Part shown: positions 1 through 10,495 of the stretch, in pieces
How positions within the stretch are numbered: position 1 is the first letter of the stretch
How the letters are laid out: each line of letters begins with the position of its first letter
NCBI GenBank assembly: GCA_029582165.1
Contig: CM055876.1
Coordinates: 34,355,317-34,419,316 of the forward strand
DNA from: Portulaca oleracea
Taxonomy: Eukaryota; Streptophyta; Magnoliopsida; Caryophyllales; Portulacaceae
Reading direction: 5' to 3'
Length of the DNA stretch: 64,000 nt
Made by a program: the position numbers and the translations under genes
The notes under the pieces: generated by a model
What the model was told of the DNA's origin: nothing
What the model saw: only the letters and a program-made list of their open reading frames with translations
Database searches by the model: none

Positions 1-924
1 CCAAGATTTAAGCACTTAATTCATAAAAAATAAATTTAGTTATGTTAAGCAAAATTATTTTGTTAGAAAAGAAATGCATTTAAAATTCAATATAAATAAA
101 ATTAATTCAAGCTAAAAAAACACTATGACTATCCTTCCAAAAAAAAAAACACTATGACTAGAAGTGTAGAAGTGATCAAATAAATTTGGTGTGAAGTAGA
201 ATATGATAAGCATTTGAAGAAGCAAATGAGGGCTAGTTATTTTCAATTTAGATTAAATATATTGCAATCTGTTGAAGCACATTAAAATACCTTCAAAGAA
301 ACGTTTGGTAAGAACGAATAAATTTCTCAGAAAGATTTTCTATAGAAAGTATGTCAAGAAGTTTTTCCTTAGGAAGAAAGGTGGGAAATTGTGGGCCCGT
401 GTAAAAAAAAAATTCAAGATCAAAATACCACAAAAAATGAGGAAAATAAACCAACTTGTGAAATTAATCATTTTCTCATAGTTTTTAACCAACATCATAC
501 TAAAACTTCATACCAATACCAAAACTGAATAACATTGCAATAGAACGAGCAATTACTTTTTTTTCCCTGACATGTATTTTTTTCTGATTATTACATAGGA
601 AATACCCGACAGGTAAATTTAAACCACTACTAGAACAACATCATAATAGAACAATTCAACTAATTCAACCCGCTACTAGACCAATACTACCAACACAAAA
701 ATTCAAAACTACCAACACAAAAATTCAAATAAGATAAATCGATAAAGAAAATCGCTATAACCATTCTCAGTTTCATTTCTTAACATCTCTCCAATGAACT
801 TATACTTTATTAATCCCAAATCTGAAACAAGCCGACGCGTTGAACATGAACTCATAGAAAACTAGCAAGTGTTTAAGTATACGACGTAAAATGTACAACA
901 TGGATGTCCCAAATCTGACAAGAG
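1..924. other. AT-rich intergenic flank, no gene seen
   Basis: This stretch is AT-rich, with poly-A runs and short A/T repeats. One open frame at 272-481 encodes a lysine/arginine-rich peptide, but it has no recognisable domain and its composition is what AT-rich DNA gives by chance. I see no supported gene. Confidence 0.5.
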
Positions 925-1315
925 ATGCCATACAAAGTTGATTGAGACATGAAACATATACATCATTCCTCGTCGTAAGAGACATGGGAACCCAGAGCGC
1001 ACCCAGGAGCGTCAGAGTCCTCGGCACCACAACAGTCATAGAACTTGGCAGCATATGGTGGATCGTCCGGTCCCAGTTCATAGTACCTGCCCACATTGAC
1101 AATATCACTGAGGTCGACGTTCAAAGTGACAACAAAGTGAGAATCAGCCCAAAATCGCTGTCAACCAATGCACAATTTCCACCTGGTCTACCCTCCTGGC
1201 AGCGGGGATGAAAAATCTCAACCAGGCACAACCACCCCATCTTCGCCATGCAATTCATGTCCGCTTCTATCAGGTGAACTTTGCATCCCGGTGAGTAACA
1301 CGTGAACTTTGCCAC
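925..1315 (-). pseudogene. Unrecognised decayed coding remnant
   Basis: Read on the minus strand, about 1150 down to 925 gives a protein-like stretch. It runs through VTLNVDLSDIVNVG, then YYELGPDDPPYAAKFYDCC, and ends in GSHVSYDEE before a TGA. Composition and low stop density look like true coding sequence, and the base composition is less AT-rich than the flank. A second minus-strand frame, opening with an ATG at 1315 and ending at 1121, overlaps its upstream part, so the frame appears broken near 1121-1150. I do not recognise the family. It could be the 3' end of a decayed gene or a transposon-captured exon. It lies beside the NB-ARC remnants but I see no reason to join them. Confidence 0.35.
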
Positions 1316-1394
1316 GTGGCAAGTTTTGGAGAAGATTCAAGTCCAGGGAGACTGGATACGCTTGCTGGGTAACCGCTGTGAGAACTGGCCTCAT

Positions 1395-1756
1395 AATCGA
1401 GAAGCATCAAGCTAGTCCAACACAAAAATCTACAATTTCGGATTCAGTTCTTTTTGTAATGTTTCGTCGTGATATACTAGTTTGGGAAGGGCAGTCTTAC
1501 CGATGCCACCTATAACCACGATGGCGATGACTCCGATGTTGTTTCCTTGAGGCTCCTCGTCGAATGGGGAATACTCAAGTATCGTATCTTTCTCCTAATT
1601 CCTATTACCATACACTTCAGAGCCTTCTAACAAAGAGGTAGTCAGCATGTTTAGCGGTGGTTGGCCACCAACGACTTGCCTCAATCATAGAGCATGGTTG
1701 CGGTTCAGCATGCCTTCTAACATGTTGACAATTCTCTAATCTCCTTGATGTTCCCT
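1395..1756 (-). pseudogene. NB-ARC (NBS-LRR) gene fragment, minus arm of an inverted pair
   Basis: The minus strand here reads as the start of the NB-ARC domain of a plant resistance protein. The stretch IGVIAIVVIGGIGKTAL covers the P-loop (Walker A, GGIGKT), preceded by DEEPQGNN. Upstream sequence near 1720-1745 resembles the region between the N-terminal coiled-coil domain and NB-ARC. Frames are interrupted and there is no LRR, so this is a relic. It is the mirror copy of 1801-2160, with only about 45 bp between the two arms. By eye the best blocks (P-loop region) match at roughly 80% and the whole arm less well. Confidence 0.7.
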
Positions 1757-1800
1757 AATCTCCAAGATTCCTTCTTCCCATCGCATTAAACACGCAAAAC

Positions 1801-2160
1801 TATCAATGAGGAGATTAGAGAAATTGTCGACATGTTAGAAGGCATGCTAAACGAGAGCACGGCTCTAGGATTGAGGCAAGTCTCAAGCAGCTAACCACCA
1901 CAAAACACACCAACTACCTCCCCCTTGTTACAAGACTCTTGAGGAGCATACTAGGAAAGCCGAGAGAGAAAGACACGATTCACAATTTTCGCTGTGTGAC
2001 GACAAATGAGGAACCTCATGGAAACAAGATCGGGGTTACAGCCATCGTGGGTATAGGTGGAATCGGTAAAACTACCCTTGCCAAACTTGTATATGACTAC
2101 GAAACATTGCAGAAAGAATTCAATCTGGAAGTCTAGGTTTGTGTATCGGACCAGTTTAAT
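1801..2160 (+). pseudogene. NB-ARC (NBS-LRR) gene fragment, plus arm of an inverted pair
   Basis: An open segment at 1939-2136 encodes IGVTAIVGIGGIGKTTLAKL, a textbook P-loop of the NB-ARC nucleotide-binding domain. It is followed by VYDYETLQKEFNLEV. The next codon is TAG where the family has the Trp of a WVCVSDQF-type motif, whose remains (VCVSDQF) continue in frame after the stop. Upstream, EEIREIVDMLEGMLNEST matches the linker before NB-ARC but runs into a TAA. No kinase-2, GLPL or LRR part follows. This is a truncated, non-functional resistance gene fragment, inverted relative to 1395-1756. Confidence 0.75.
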
Positions 2161-3342
2161 AGCAATTACCCACCAAAGGTATCCATTCAAATAGGCAACC
2201 TTATCTCCCCTAATCACCCTATCCATGACGAGAAATTCCCAGAAGTAGCTCAAAATTCTTCCTCTTGATCCTCAACTAGCATGAAATTTTACATGGTTAC
2301 CCACAACTAAAGAACATTCCCATCAATTCCAACATAATCCTCATCAATTCTGATGATTGAAAGCAACATAATCCTCATGAATTTGCCAGATTATCCATCA
2401 ATTGCGCAAAATTCAAGCCGATCTACAGCATATTCAACAAGTGACAAATCCCAGATCCAAACACTAAAACTATGCATCATCGTGGATAAATCCATACGAA
2501 TCGACAAAATCGGACACAGAGAGATCGATTGAACTTCAAATTAGTAACCTGAAACTTGAATTAGTGCTAAGAACGAAGATGGGTACCTCTTCTGATCATC
2601 GTGACGACGACAAACGAAGAAAGAAGGGTGAAATCGGCAAGAAGAAGGGGTGTTTGAAGAGGGTAAATAGGCTGATTTGCATCTTTTGCAGATCTTCTCC
2701 TTCTCCTCTTCCTCTTTCACTGTTCTTGCAGCTTTCATTTTTCTTCACTGAATCCTTGAACTCTCTCTGGAACCTTCCACTCCTCGATGAATGTCTAAAT
2801 ATGTATGGCGTTTCCCACGGGAGGCTTCTGCTGAGTGGTTGAATAAAAATTGTCGCTTTAATTTTTCAAAATTTGCAAAATTGTAAACCCCCTATTATTG
2901 TGCACAATGGTTTAGATAAAAATGTCACCCAACCTCCTAAAATAAAATCAGAAATATCACTCAATTCCCCCCAAAAATAAAAAAACAAATAACATCATCA
3001 TCAATTAAAATAGATAAAATTGTCAATAGCTTTCATTCATTTAAATTTTAATGGGAGATTCGTTAGAAAATAAAAAATTTGTTTATAAATCATATAATTG
3101 TAAATTAATTGTAACTTGAATTTTTCATATTTTCTCTGTAAAATTTTATTTTTACTTTATTTTTTGTTTTATTCTTAAAATATTTTAATAATTTTAATGT
3201 TGAATTATATATATGTGTGTGCGCGTATGTGTGTAGTTATTTGACACATTCATGTTAGTGTGTGTTTTCTCTGGTCAATTGACAACCTCAAATACGAGAT
3301 TAAGGCCCCTTCTTTTATACTTTAAGGATCACTGACTAGCTC
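2161..3342. other. Intergenic, no supported gene
   Basis: 2161-2560 looks like non-coding DNA. 2564-2842 has an open frame with a basic start and a CT-rich middle that resembles promoter or leader DNA rather than a protein. From 2843 on the sequence is AT-rich. I see no conserved domain. Confidence 0.4.
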
Positions 3343-3560
3343 TGTAACGCTCCGACCCCTCCTAGGTCGCGGACATTGTCGATAACCACTTTAAGGATCG
3401 CTGACTGGCCCCACAAATCACCACGAGTCTTTCCAGGCGTCGCCGTCGCCACACGCCTGGAAAACTTCTCAGAGGTCACCCATCCTTTGACTACTCCCAC
3501 CAAGACGCTTAATCGAGAGTTCGGCGTATGAGCTACCATAAAAGAAGGTGCACCTCGGTG
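3343..3560 (-). mobile_element. Cassandra-like TRIM LTR with 5S rRNA-like segment (solo or partial)
   Basis: On the minus strand, 3530-3463 reads like the 3' half of plant 5S rRNA. It contains CCGAACTCTCGATTAAGCG, then GGTGGGAGTAGTC, then GGATGGGTGACCTCTGAGAA, which lines up with the 5S internal-promoter region and the GGATGGGTGACCTCC block. Cassandra TRIM elements are known to carry such 5S-derived sequence in their LTRs. The + strand edge TGTAACGCTCCGACCCC has the TG start expected of an LTR-like terminus. Only one copy is seen, so this is a solo LTR or a fragment. A true 5S gene is unlikely, because the first half of 5S is missing or too diverged. Confidence 0.6.
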
Positions 3561-3629
3561 ATATAAGTAGTCATTTCAATCCTTTTAAGCCACACTTTAA
3601 CCACATATCTGGGGTGTTCCAAATGGTCT

Positions 3630-3800
3630 GATGCAGTGGAATTTGAAAAAGTGTGGTGAGTTGTGGTGAGAATTATGGTAAGTCGGGTAGATGAAGAAAG
3701 ATAATGTGAAAAGTAAAGGAGAAAAGTGAAGATAGATAAAAGTGAAGAGATATATTGGTAATTATTGTGGTGTGGTGTGGTGAAGTGTCATAGAAACTAG
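3630..3800 (-). mobile_element. MITE of the CACCAC-rich family (copy 1, reversed)
   Basis: The core is GGTGAG/GTGGTG-rich with a purine-rich middle (GGAGAAAAGTGAAG) and then ATATTGGTAATTATTGTGGTG. Reversed, this matches 6036-6234 and 34762-35144: a pyrimidine-rich middle of the TCTCTCCTCAC type, then ACCAATAACCTACCACAATT, then runs of CCACACC. No coding capacity. The three copies define a short non-autonomous transposon family. Confidence 0.55.
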
Positions 3801-4419
3801 GTCCTGTTCTTTGGATATGACATTAACCAATCCAATTCTATCCCAACTTAGGTTGTGTCCGGCAGTAGCGTTTGGAATAGCGTTTAGCGTCTTGACTAAG
3901 TCAAAACTCTAATTGCATAAATATTAGCGTTTGGTAAACTAGCGTTTTGAGGAGCGTTTAGCATTTGTAGGAGCGTTTTGTGAAACGTTAATGAAGTTAA
4001 CGTTTAGCGTTTGGAGTAGCGTTTCATATTTTTTAGTCAAAAAATACACTTTGAAAATTTTATCTTTGGAAATTATTGATATCCTTTTATGTCAATTCAC
4101 ATTAATCTGCTAATTCAACCGTTAAATTTACCGAACATAATTCTCGTTTGACTATTCATCTGCTGTCCGCTACTTAAACCGCTATCTGCTACCTAAATCG
4201 CTATCCGCTACCTAAACTGCTATATGCTATCTAAAATACTAATTTTGCCGAACAGGGCCTTATGCTAACTTATCCAAATCTTACACAATTTCCCAAAAAA
4301 AAACATCCTTTCTTAAAACACAATTTTTATAAAAAAAAACAACATAACTTATCCACACATATCCAACCAATATAATCCAATCCATCTAAACTTGATTTTA
4401 ACCAATCCAAAGAAAAGGC
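3800..4419 (+). mobile_element. MITE (GTTCTTTGG family) interrupted by a nested Tourist-like MITE
   Basis: The left end GGTCCTGTTCTTTGG and the right end CCAATCCAAAGAAAAGG form imperfect inverted termini. The interior (TTATCCAAATCTTACACAAT, then CCCAAAAAAAA) matches the element at 36178-36380. The copy is split by the insertion at 3851-4259. Confidence 0.6.
3851..4259. mobile_element. Tourist-like (PIF/Harbinger) MITE nested in another MITE
   Basis: The termini are GGTTGTGTCCGGCA and, read in reverse complement from the other end, GGCCCTGTTCGGCA (10 of 14 match). They are flanked by TTA on both sides (3848-3850 and 4260-4262). A TTA target duplication with GG...TGTTYGGYA ends is the signature of PIF/Harbinger-type MITEs. 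The interior has two sets of short subrepeats: AGCGTTTGG-type on the left and GCTATCTGCTACCTAAAC-type on the right. No coding sequence. Confidence 0.75.
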
Positions 4420-4480
4420 GGTACGGTATGGTATGATACCGCACTACTATCTAGCGCATGAAATAATGGGCCCAAAACAT

Positions 4481-5805
4481 GGGAAGGGCCAAGGGAATAA
4501 ATAATAAACTAAAAGGATTGCAAGTGCCAATCTTTCATTTCAAGTGGCAATGGGTAGTGGATAATTCATTAATCTTCCATATCAAAAATACATATTCCAA
4601 TTTCCATATATGTAAAGTAGAAGATTCTCCTCAACTTGTTGCATTGCATGCAATTATAAAACTAATTAGGATTATTAAATCCTTATTAAAATAATTTCAT
4701 TAAATTTATACTATGTATTAATAATTTAGGATAAGAATTAAAAATAATAATGTGTTGAAAATAGATGTTTGATTATTATTGTAGGATCCATATGGTGTGA
4801 AAGTTATTCTCTTTATTATAATATTGGATGTCATTGTAAGTGTCAATAACTATTTGATTTCTTATTATTAATTTTGAAAATGTGGAAATAATAGAGATAG
4901 AGTGAGAGTATATATTATATTGTGAATGGCTTAAAGGACTAAGATAACGTTTCAATATTTTTTATTTTTAATTTATTTTTATTCTATTGGAAATTCTATT
5001 TTCTTTTTGTTGAAAATTTACTTGTGGGATGCCTTGTATTTTCTTAAGCCAATTGACAATCTCAAATGTGATAAATGTGGGAAGGGCCAAAGGAATAAAT
5101 AAAGTAAAAAAAATTGTGAATGCCAATCTTTCATTTCAAGTGGTAGTGGATAGTGGGGAATTCATCAATCTTTCATATAAAAAATACATATTCTATATCT
5201 CTTTAAAGTGGGAAATTATTCTCAATTTGTTGCATAGCATGCAGTTATAAAATTAATTAGGATTATTAAATTTAAATGGGTTATTTAAATTTAATAATTC
5301 TTGAAGAAATAGTATATTTATTGTAATTAAAATTATAATTGTTATAAAATTTTAATCAGGATTATAGAATTTAATTATATATTTATCGTGATTAAGTTAA
5401 TAAAAAATTTTGAAATAAAAATATAATTAATTAGGATTATTAAAATAATTTCATTAAATTTATACTAACTAAACTAGTTATTATATATATATATATATAT
5501 TAATAATTTAGGAAAAGAATAAAAAAATAATGTGTTAAAAGTAGAAGTTTTATGATTAGTGTTTGGTCGACTCGATATGTGGTGTAAAATTTATTATTTT
5601 TATTGTGAGATTTGATGTCATTTTGACTTTTAAATTCAATTACATTTTATTTTTTAGTATTAGTTTTGAGGGTGTGGAAGTAATATAAATAGGGAGAGAG
5701 CGTCTTTATTGTGGGTGACTTAAAGGATTAAGATAACGTTTCCAAAATTTTTGTTTTTAATTTATTTTTATTATGTTGGAAATTCCATTTTATATTTGTT
5801 GAAAA
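4481..5805 (+). repeat. Direct duplication, two ~0.55-0.73 kb units
   Basis: Unit 1 (about 4481-5020) and unit 2 (about 5079-5805) both begin GGGAAGGGCCAA(A/G)GGAATAA. Both pass through GCCAATCTTTCATTTCAAGT and both end near AAGATAACGTTTC and TTTGTTGAAAAT. Unit 2 is longer because of an internal repeat of AATTAATTAGGATTATTAAA with extra AT-rich sequence (about 5240-5470). This could be a segmental tandem duplication or two diverged LTRs with almost nothing between. There is no gene. Confidence 0.7.
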
Positions 5806-6035
5806 TAATTAGCAAATATGACATATATGTTAGACCATGTAGGAGTAGGTGGGTTCATATAAGGGGCGTTTGGTATTAAAGAGTTGTGAGGTGGAAATAA
5901 GAACACAAAAATTGCTAATACAAGCTTGATGTTTGTTTTATAAAATGGTAAAAAAAACAATGAGGGTTTGAAAATGAAAATAGAAACTCCCAACTCCCAT
6001 TAAGTAGTGATCTATCTTGTGGTTGAAATGCATGT

Positions 6036-6234
6036 GACACTCTGATTCTTGCCACAACCTACCACATTTCACCACAAATCATTACTTTTTTTCTCTCTCC
6101 TCACTTTTCTCATCTACTTTTTACATTCTCTCTCCTCACATACCCCACATACCAATAACCTACCACAATTCCACCACACCTCACCACAATTCCACCATAC
6201 CTCACCGCAAAATACCGCAGTATAGAATACGGCC
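6036..6234 (+). mobile_element. MITE of the CACCAC-rich family (copy 2, uninterrupted)
   Basis: It contains the family core TCTCTCCTCACATACCCC, then ACATACCAATAACC, then repeated CCACACC/CCACAATT. It ends near ATACGGCC followed by TAA. This copy is important because it shows the empty site for the hAT-like insertion present in copy 3 at 34896-35061. Confidence 0.6.
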
Positions 6235-6919
6235 TAATAATATATTACTAAATGGAGGGTTGGTAATTCATATTGAGAATTCATAAGTCACTTTAGATAT
6301 CAATATTATCCTCATATTTAAGTAGAAGTAATATTATCAATACTACATCACCCTATTTAAATTAATCAAATATTTATTTTCAAAAAATACCACCCATACT
6401 TTGAATTACCATGTACCACCTCCGTTTCTTATTAGTTGTCATCTTAGAAATTTTGCAGTCAAACTTATAAAATTTTGACCTTAAGTTTCTCAATATATAT
6501 AACGAGTTATTAAATAAAATCATGATCGTTAGACTCTTGATGAAAAATACCATCATAAAATATAATATTGCAATTGTTAAAAGATATTATATAAAAAATT
6601 ATCAATTAAAAACTGACAGTTGCGACTGTAACAGTCAATAAATGACAAATAATATAGAAGAAAAGAAATGTTTGTCATTTGACTACATTTTAACCGTTGA
6701 TTATTCTCAATTTACGATAAGTTATGATATAAAATTACCACCATTGTAATTTTTATTTAAGTATCTTTTTAATGGCAGCAATTTCATATCGTAACTTCTT
6801 ATAATTTATAAATAATCAATGGTCAAAATTTGGTTTAAACAACAAATATTTTACTTTGAAATTCATAAATTCATTTTCATTCGAATTCTCGTTCCTCATT
6901 CGATACCTATACCAAACGC

Positions 6920-6931
6920 ACCTATATAAGA
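6920..6931 (+). promoter_or_regulatory. Probable TATA box of the pfkB gene
   Basis: CCTATATAAG lies at 6921-6930, about 290 bp before the start codon at 7222, in an AT-rich promoter. This suits a transcription start near 6955. Assignment rests on motif and position only. Confidence 0.4.
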
Positions 6932-7221
6932 ATGGCGGCTCAAACTTGTGGATAACGCAATATCAACTCCTGCGAACAACCAGAGCCCCAAACGGAGAGC
7001 GAGAGTTCCCCTCTCTCTCTGCTCAATTTCATCAGACAGCAGCTCTCCGATTTTAGGGTTTGAGCAGGAGGAAATCGCATGACGAAATTCAAGCTCCAAC
7101 CCTAATTTTCCGACCCGCTAAAAAAAAACCCCAGTTCCCAATTTGGTCTATCTATCTAATCTATCCTTCCATTTGCAACTGATTTGTAACAACGACAGCC
7201 ATTCACTAATCACCACCAAAC

Positions 7222-10200
7222 ATGCCAATTTCTCTCCATACCCAAATTCTTCTTCCTCCCTCCATTTCTCCTCACTTTTCGGGCACCCATTTGCCTCTAA
7301 ATCCCCAGTTTCTCAAACCCCAATCCCCAATTCACCATCTTCATCATCATGCCTCTAAAAATGGCTGTATTATTGGCCAATTCGAACTCCGTTCTTCACA
7401 AACCCATCATTTAATGTCGTCGAGGATGAATCTTATGAACACGGGTCGGAGTTGTAGTAGTTTCATCCTCATGGCGGCCAACAACTCTGAGCCCGAACCC
7501 GACCCGGAAGTTTCGACATCCATGGCTGGGTCTAGTGCTAGTTCTAGCACCGGCGATGACCCTTTCAGAGACGCCGGTGAAAGCGACGGTGAAGTTGAGG
7601 AGGACGATGAAGTTTCCGGCGATGTTGAGAGGTGGGATGTTTTGGGTCTCGGCCAAGCCATGGTAAAACCCCTTTTTGTCTTTCTTTGGAATTTGCGTTT
7701 TTTTGTAGTTGTTACTTGTTCAATGAATCAAGATGAAATGATGAATATCTGGAAATGTGTTGAAGGGAGAAGTTTTTGAAACTGCTTTGCATGTACAAGT
7801 TCAAGGTTTGCTATTCTGATGGATGACTGATTAATGTGTCAATCTTGTGTTAATCTGAACTGGGTGATTCGTATTTTTCTCAAATGATGTGGAAATATGG
7901 CAAAAAGTATGTTGTAGTGGATGAAACTGTGTATCTGATTACTTGTATACCTCTGAATTGGAAGGTGAATTGGCCTTTCTATAGGCAGTGATTTTGTAAG
8001 GGTGGATAGGGCTACCTATAGTTGTTGATGTTGTTGTATTGGATGCAAGGTAGTACAATGCCTAATGAAAAAAGAGACACCCCTCCAAAAAGGGAAAAAG
8101 GGAATTAAAAAAACTGCTATTTATGCAGATGAGTGGATCATCATATGCATTTTGGATGTGACTATGTCACTATATGCCTGGTGCATATTGTATCTATCTT
8201 GAGAGTAGTGTGCTCATTTTAAGCTTGCTTTTGATGTCTGCCTATGTAGGTAGATTTCTCTGGAGTTGTTGATGAAGAATTTCTAGAGAGTTTGGGTTTA
8301 GAAAAGGGCACTAGGAAGCTTGTGAACCATGAAGAAAGAGGTAAAGTTTTGCGTGCAATGGATGGTTGTAGTTACAAGGCCGCTGCTGGTGGATCCCTTT
8401 CCAATAGCCTGGTGGCTCTTGCAAGGCTCGGGAGTCAGCCTGCCGGAGGTTCGGTTCTCAATGTAGCAATGGCTGGCAGCGTTGGGAGTGATCCATTGGG
8501 TGGATTTTACAGGTGAGGCTTCTTAACCTCCTCACATCTGGATAATGCAAACGAGAAAGGCTAAAATGCTCGGTTAACGTCTTTTAGGATCTATGTTGCT
8601 CTGACTCGGGTACAGGGATCCGATATTGACATGGATACAAGTGCTGGACTCGGCTATTTATAAGAAAACTTGCATGTTTTCATTGTAATTTGAAGTGTCG
8701 TGACGTACCCTTGTCCAGGTATGGAGGGTCTGACATGGGTACGGCGATGATGAAACTAATTAGGCCTTGTCATTGTAATTGAATCTATAACAGTAAATAT
8801 GTTACACCCTTCGTTTCATATTATCAGTCGCTAAGGGCCTAAGGGGTACCTGTAGTCAACCTTTGCAAATTTTGGCCATTTATCATTGAACATATGATTT
8901 AAAATGTAAAATTAACATCGTTAGGTTTGTCGTGAAAACGATTTCGTATGAATACAGTCATGTTGTTTTTGTGAGTATATTCTGTTAGAAGTTGAAAGTT
9001 AAAATGTTGTATTGGAGACAGTGTAAAGTCAAAAGCGACGGTTATTATGGAACAGACGGAGTAATCAATGTGAATCTTTCTACAGAGCCAAATTGCGTAG
9101 GGCGGGTGTAAACTTTCTTTCTGAACCAGTCAAGGATGGGACGACAGGAACAGTGATAGTTCTTACAACTCCTGATGCCCAGCGAACAATGCTTGCTTAT
9201 CAGGTCTGTTATTCACTCAACTTTACTCTATTGGGATTATTTTGTCGACACAATTTTTTTTGATTAATTGATTGGGCTGATCGTTTGTGTAACCTACTTG
9301 GGGCTTCAGGGAACATCATCGACTGTCAACTATGATCCTGGGCTGTCCAGCATAATTTCCAAGACCAATATCCTCGTTGTGGAAGGCTACTTGTTTGAAC
9401 TTCCCGACACTATTAAAGCAATCACCAGAGCATGCAAGGACGCGCATAGCCATGGAGCTCTTGTTGCAGTGACTGCATCCGATGTGTCCTGCATCGAACG
9501 GCACTATGATGACTTCTGGTACTGACCTCAACTTTTATCCTTGATTTTGTACACCTCGAGTATAATGCTTCATCATCAAACATCTCTTCTCGATCGAGTA
9601 TATCCAAAGAGATGAATTTTTTTCTCAGTAATCGGGATAGAAGTCATAGACCATGATACCTAGGTTGATTTTGATTGAACAACGCCTTTTTCCGGGTTCT
9701 TCACAAGTGCATGTAGGTTTTCCTCACCGCTCCATCTTCCAAACTCCAAAACTTGGTGGAAGCAAAATACTTCCAATAGAATTTGACCCGGCCCAAAAAT
9801 CGGCCCAAACCCGCCTGAAAGTTTAGGTGTCCGAACACGATTTCCAAACCTGAAACCTATGCGTACTGAGCCTGACCTAAAACCAACCTGCCTGCATGAA
9901 TTGGCAGGCCCGAATCCAAAATTGTGAGGTTGATGGTTCATTCTTGTAATGGACAGTTTGATATTAGCTCCTTATTCTGAGAACCCGTAAAGCTTGTTAA
10001 TGATTGATTACCTAGAGATTATCCTTCTGAAGAAATGTTGGATTTGACGACATGGTGTAATGTAATTACAACTTCAGGGAAATCATCGGGAACTATGCCG
10101 ACATAGTCTTTGCAAACAGCGACGAAGCACGGGCCCTGTGTAACTTCTCCCTGAAGGAAACCCCGGTATCCGCAACAAGGTACCTGAGCCACTTCATCCC

Positions 10201-10495
10201 CCTGGTATCGGTCACTGATGGGCCCCGGGGATCGTACATCGGCGTAAGAGGGGAAGCCGTGTACATCCCTCCATCACCCTGTGTACCGGTGGACACGTGT
10301 GGAGCAGGAGATGCCTATGCATCTGGGATTCTGTACGGCATACTGCGCGGTGTTTCAGATTTCAAAGACCTGGGCACGCTAGCAGCTAGGGTTGCAGCCG
10401 TGGTGGTGGGGCAACAGGGGACGCGATTGAGGGTTGAGGACGCGGTTGAATTGGCGGAGTCCTTTGATTTTCATCTCCAGAACTCTGCAATTTGA
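7222..10495 (+). CDS. NARA5: Chloroplast pfkB-type carbohydrate kinase (NARA5-like)
   Basis: The coding exons are 7222-7662, 8250-8512, 9086-9203, 9310-9518 and 10078-10495. All junctions are GT-AG and in phase, giving 482 residues. Residues 1 to about 130 are Ser/Thr/His-rich, then acidic, which fits a transit peptide plus a disordered linker. The ribokinase/pfkB fold starts at WDVLGLGQAMVDFSG. It includes AAGGSLSN (substrate loop), KDGTTGTVIVLTT, and near residues 416-422 DTCGAGD, the pfkB signature 2 with the catalytic Asp. The sequence follows Arabidopsis NARA5 (At4g27600) closely from memory. NARA5 is needed for accumulation of plastid-encoded photosynthetic proteins; its sugar substrate is not settled. 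The start chosen is the first ATG after a pyrimidine-rich leader and gives a plausible transit peptide. A TATA box lies at 6921-6930. Intron 2 carries a mariner-type MITE. The assignment to the pfkB family is firm; orthology to NARA5 is inferred. Confidence 0.9.
8586..8760. repeat. Possible dispersed repeat in intron 2 of the pfkB gene
   Basis: The stretch CTATGTTGCTCTGACTCGGG, followed by further GGTACAGGGATCC/GGGTACGG phrases, has the look of a dispersed plant repeat of the 'GTTGCTCGGACTCGGGTACGG' kind. Its boundaries are not clear. No coding capacity. Confidence 0.3.
8805..9061. mobile_element. Stowaway-like (Tc1/mariner) MITE in intron 2 of the pfkB gene
   Basis: The left end CACCCTTCGTTTCATATTAT and right end TTATTATGGAACAGACGGAG are imperfect inverted repeats of the CTCCCTCCGTTTCATA type. 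They are flanked by TA on each side (8803-8804 and 9062-9063), the TA target duplication of mariner elements. At 257 bp with no coding sequence, it is a typical Stowaway MITE. It ends about 25 bp before exon 3, so it forms the end of the intron and may supply part of the branch-point and polypyrimidine region. Confidence 0.75.

Noticed and set aside
272..481. Lysine/arginine-rich open frame
   Set aside because: The composition (poly-K/R) follows from A-rich DNA, no domain is visible, and it has no leader or partner exons.
3343..3560. A genuine 5S rRNA gene
   Set aside because: Only the 3' part of 5S is recognisable, it is diverged, and it lies within an LTR-like segment.
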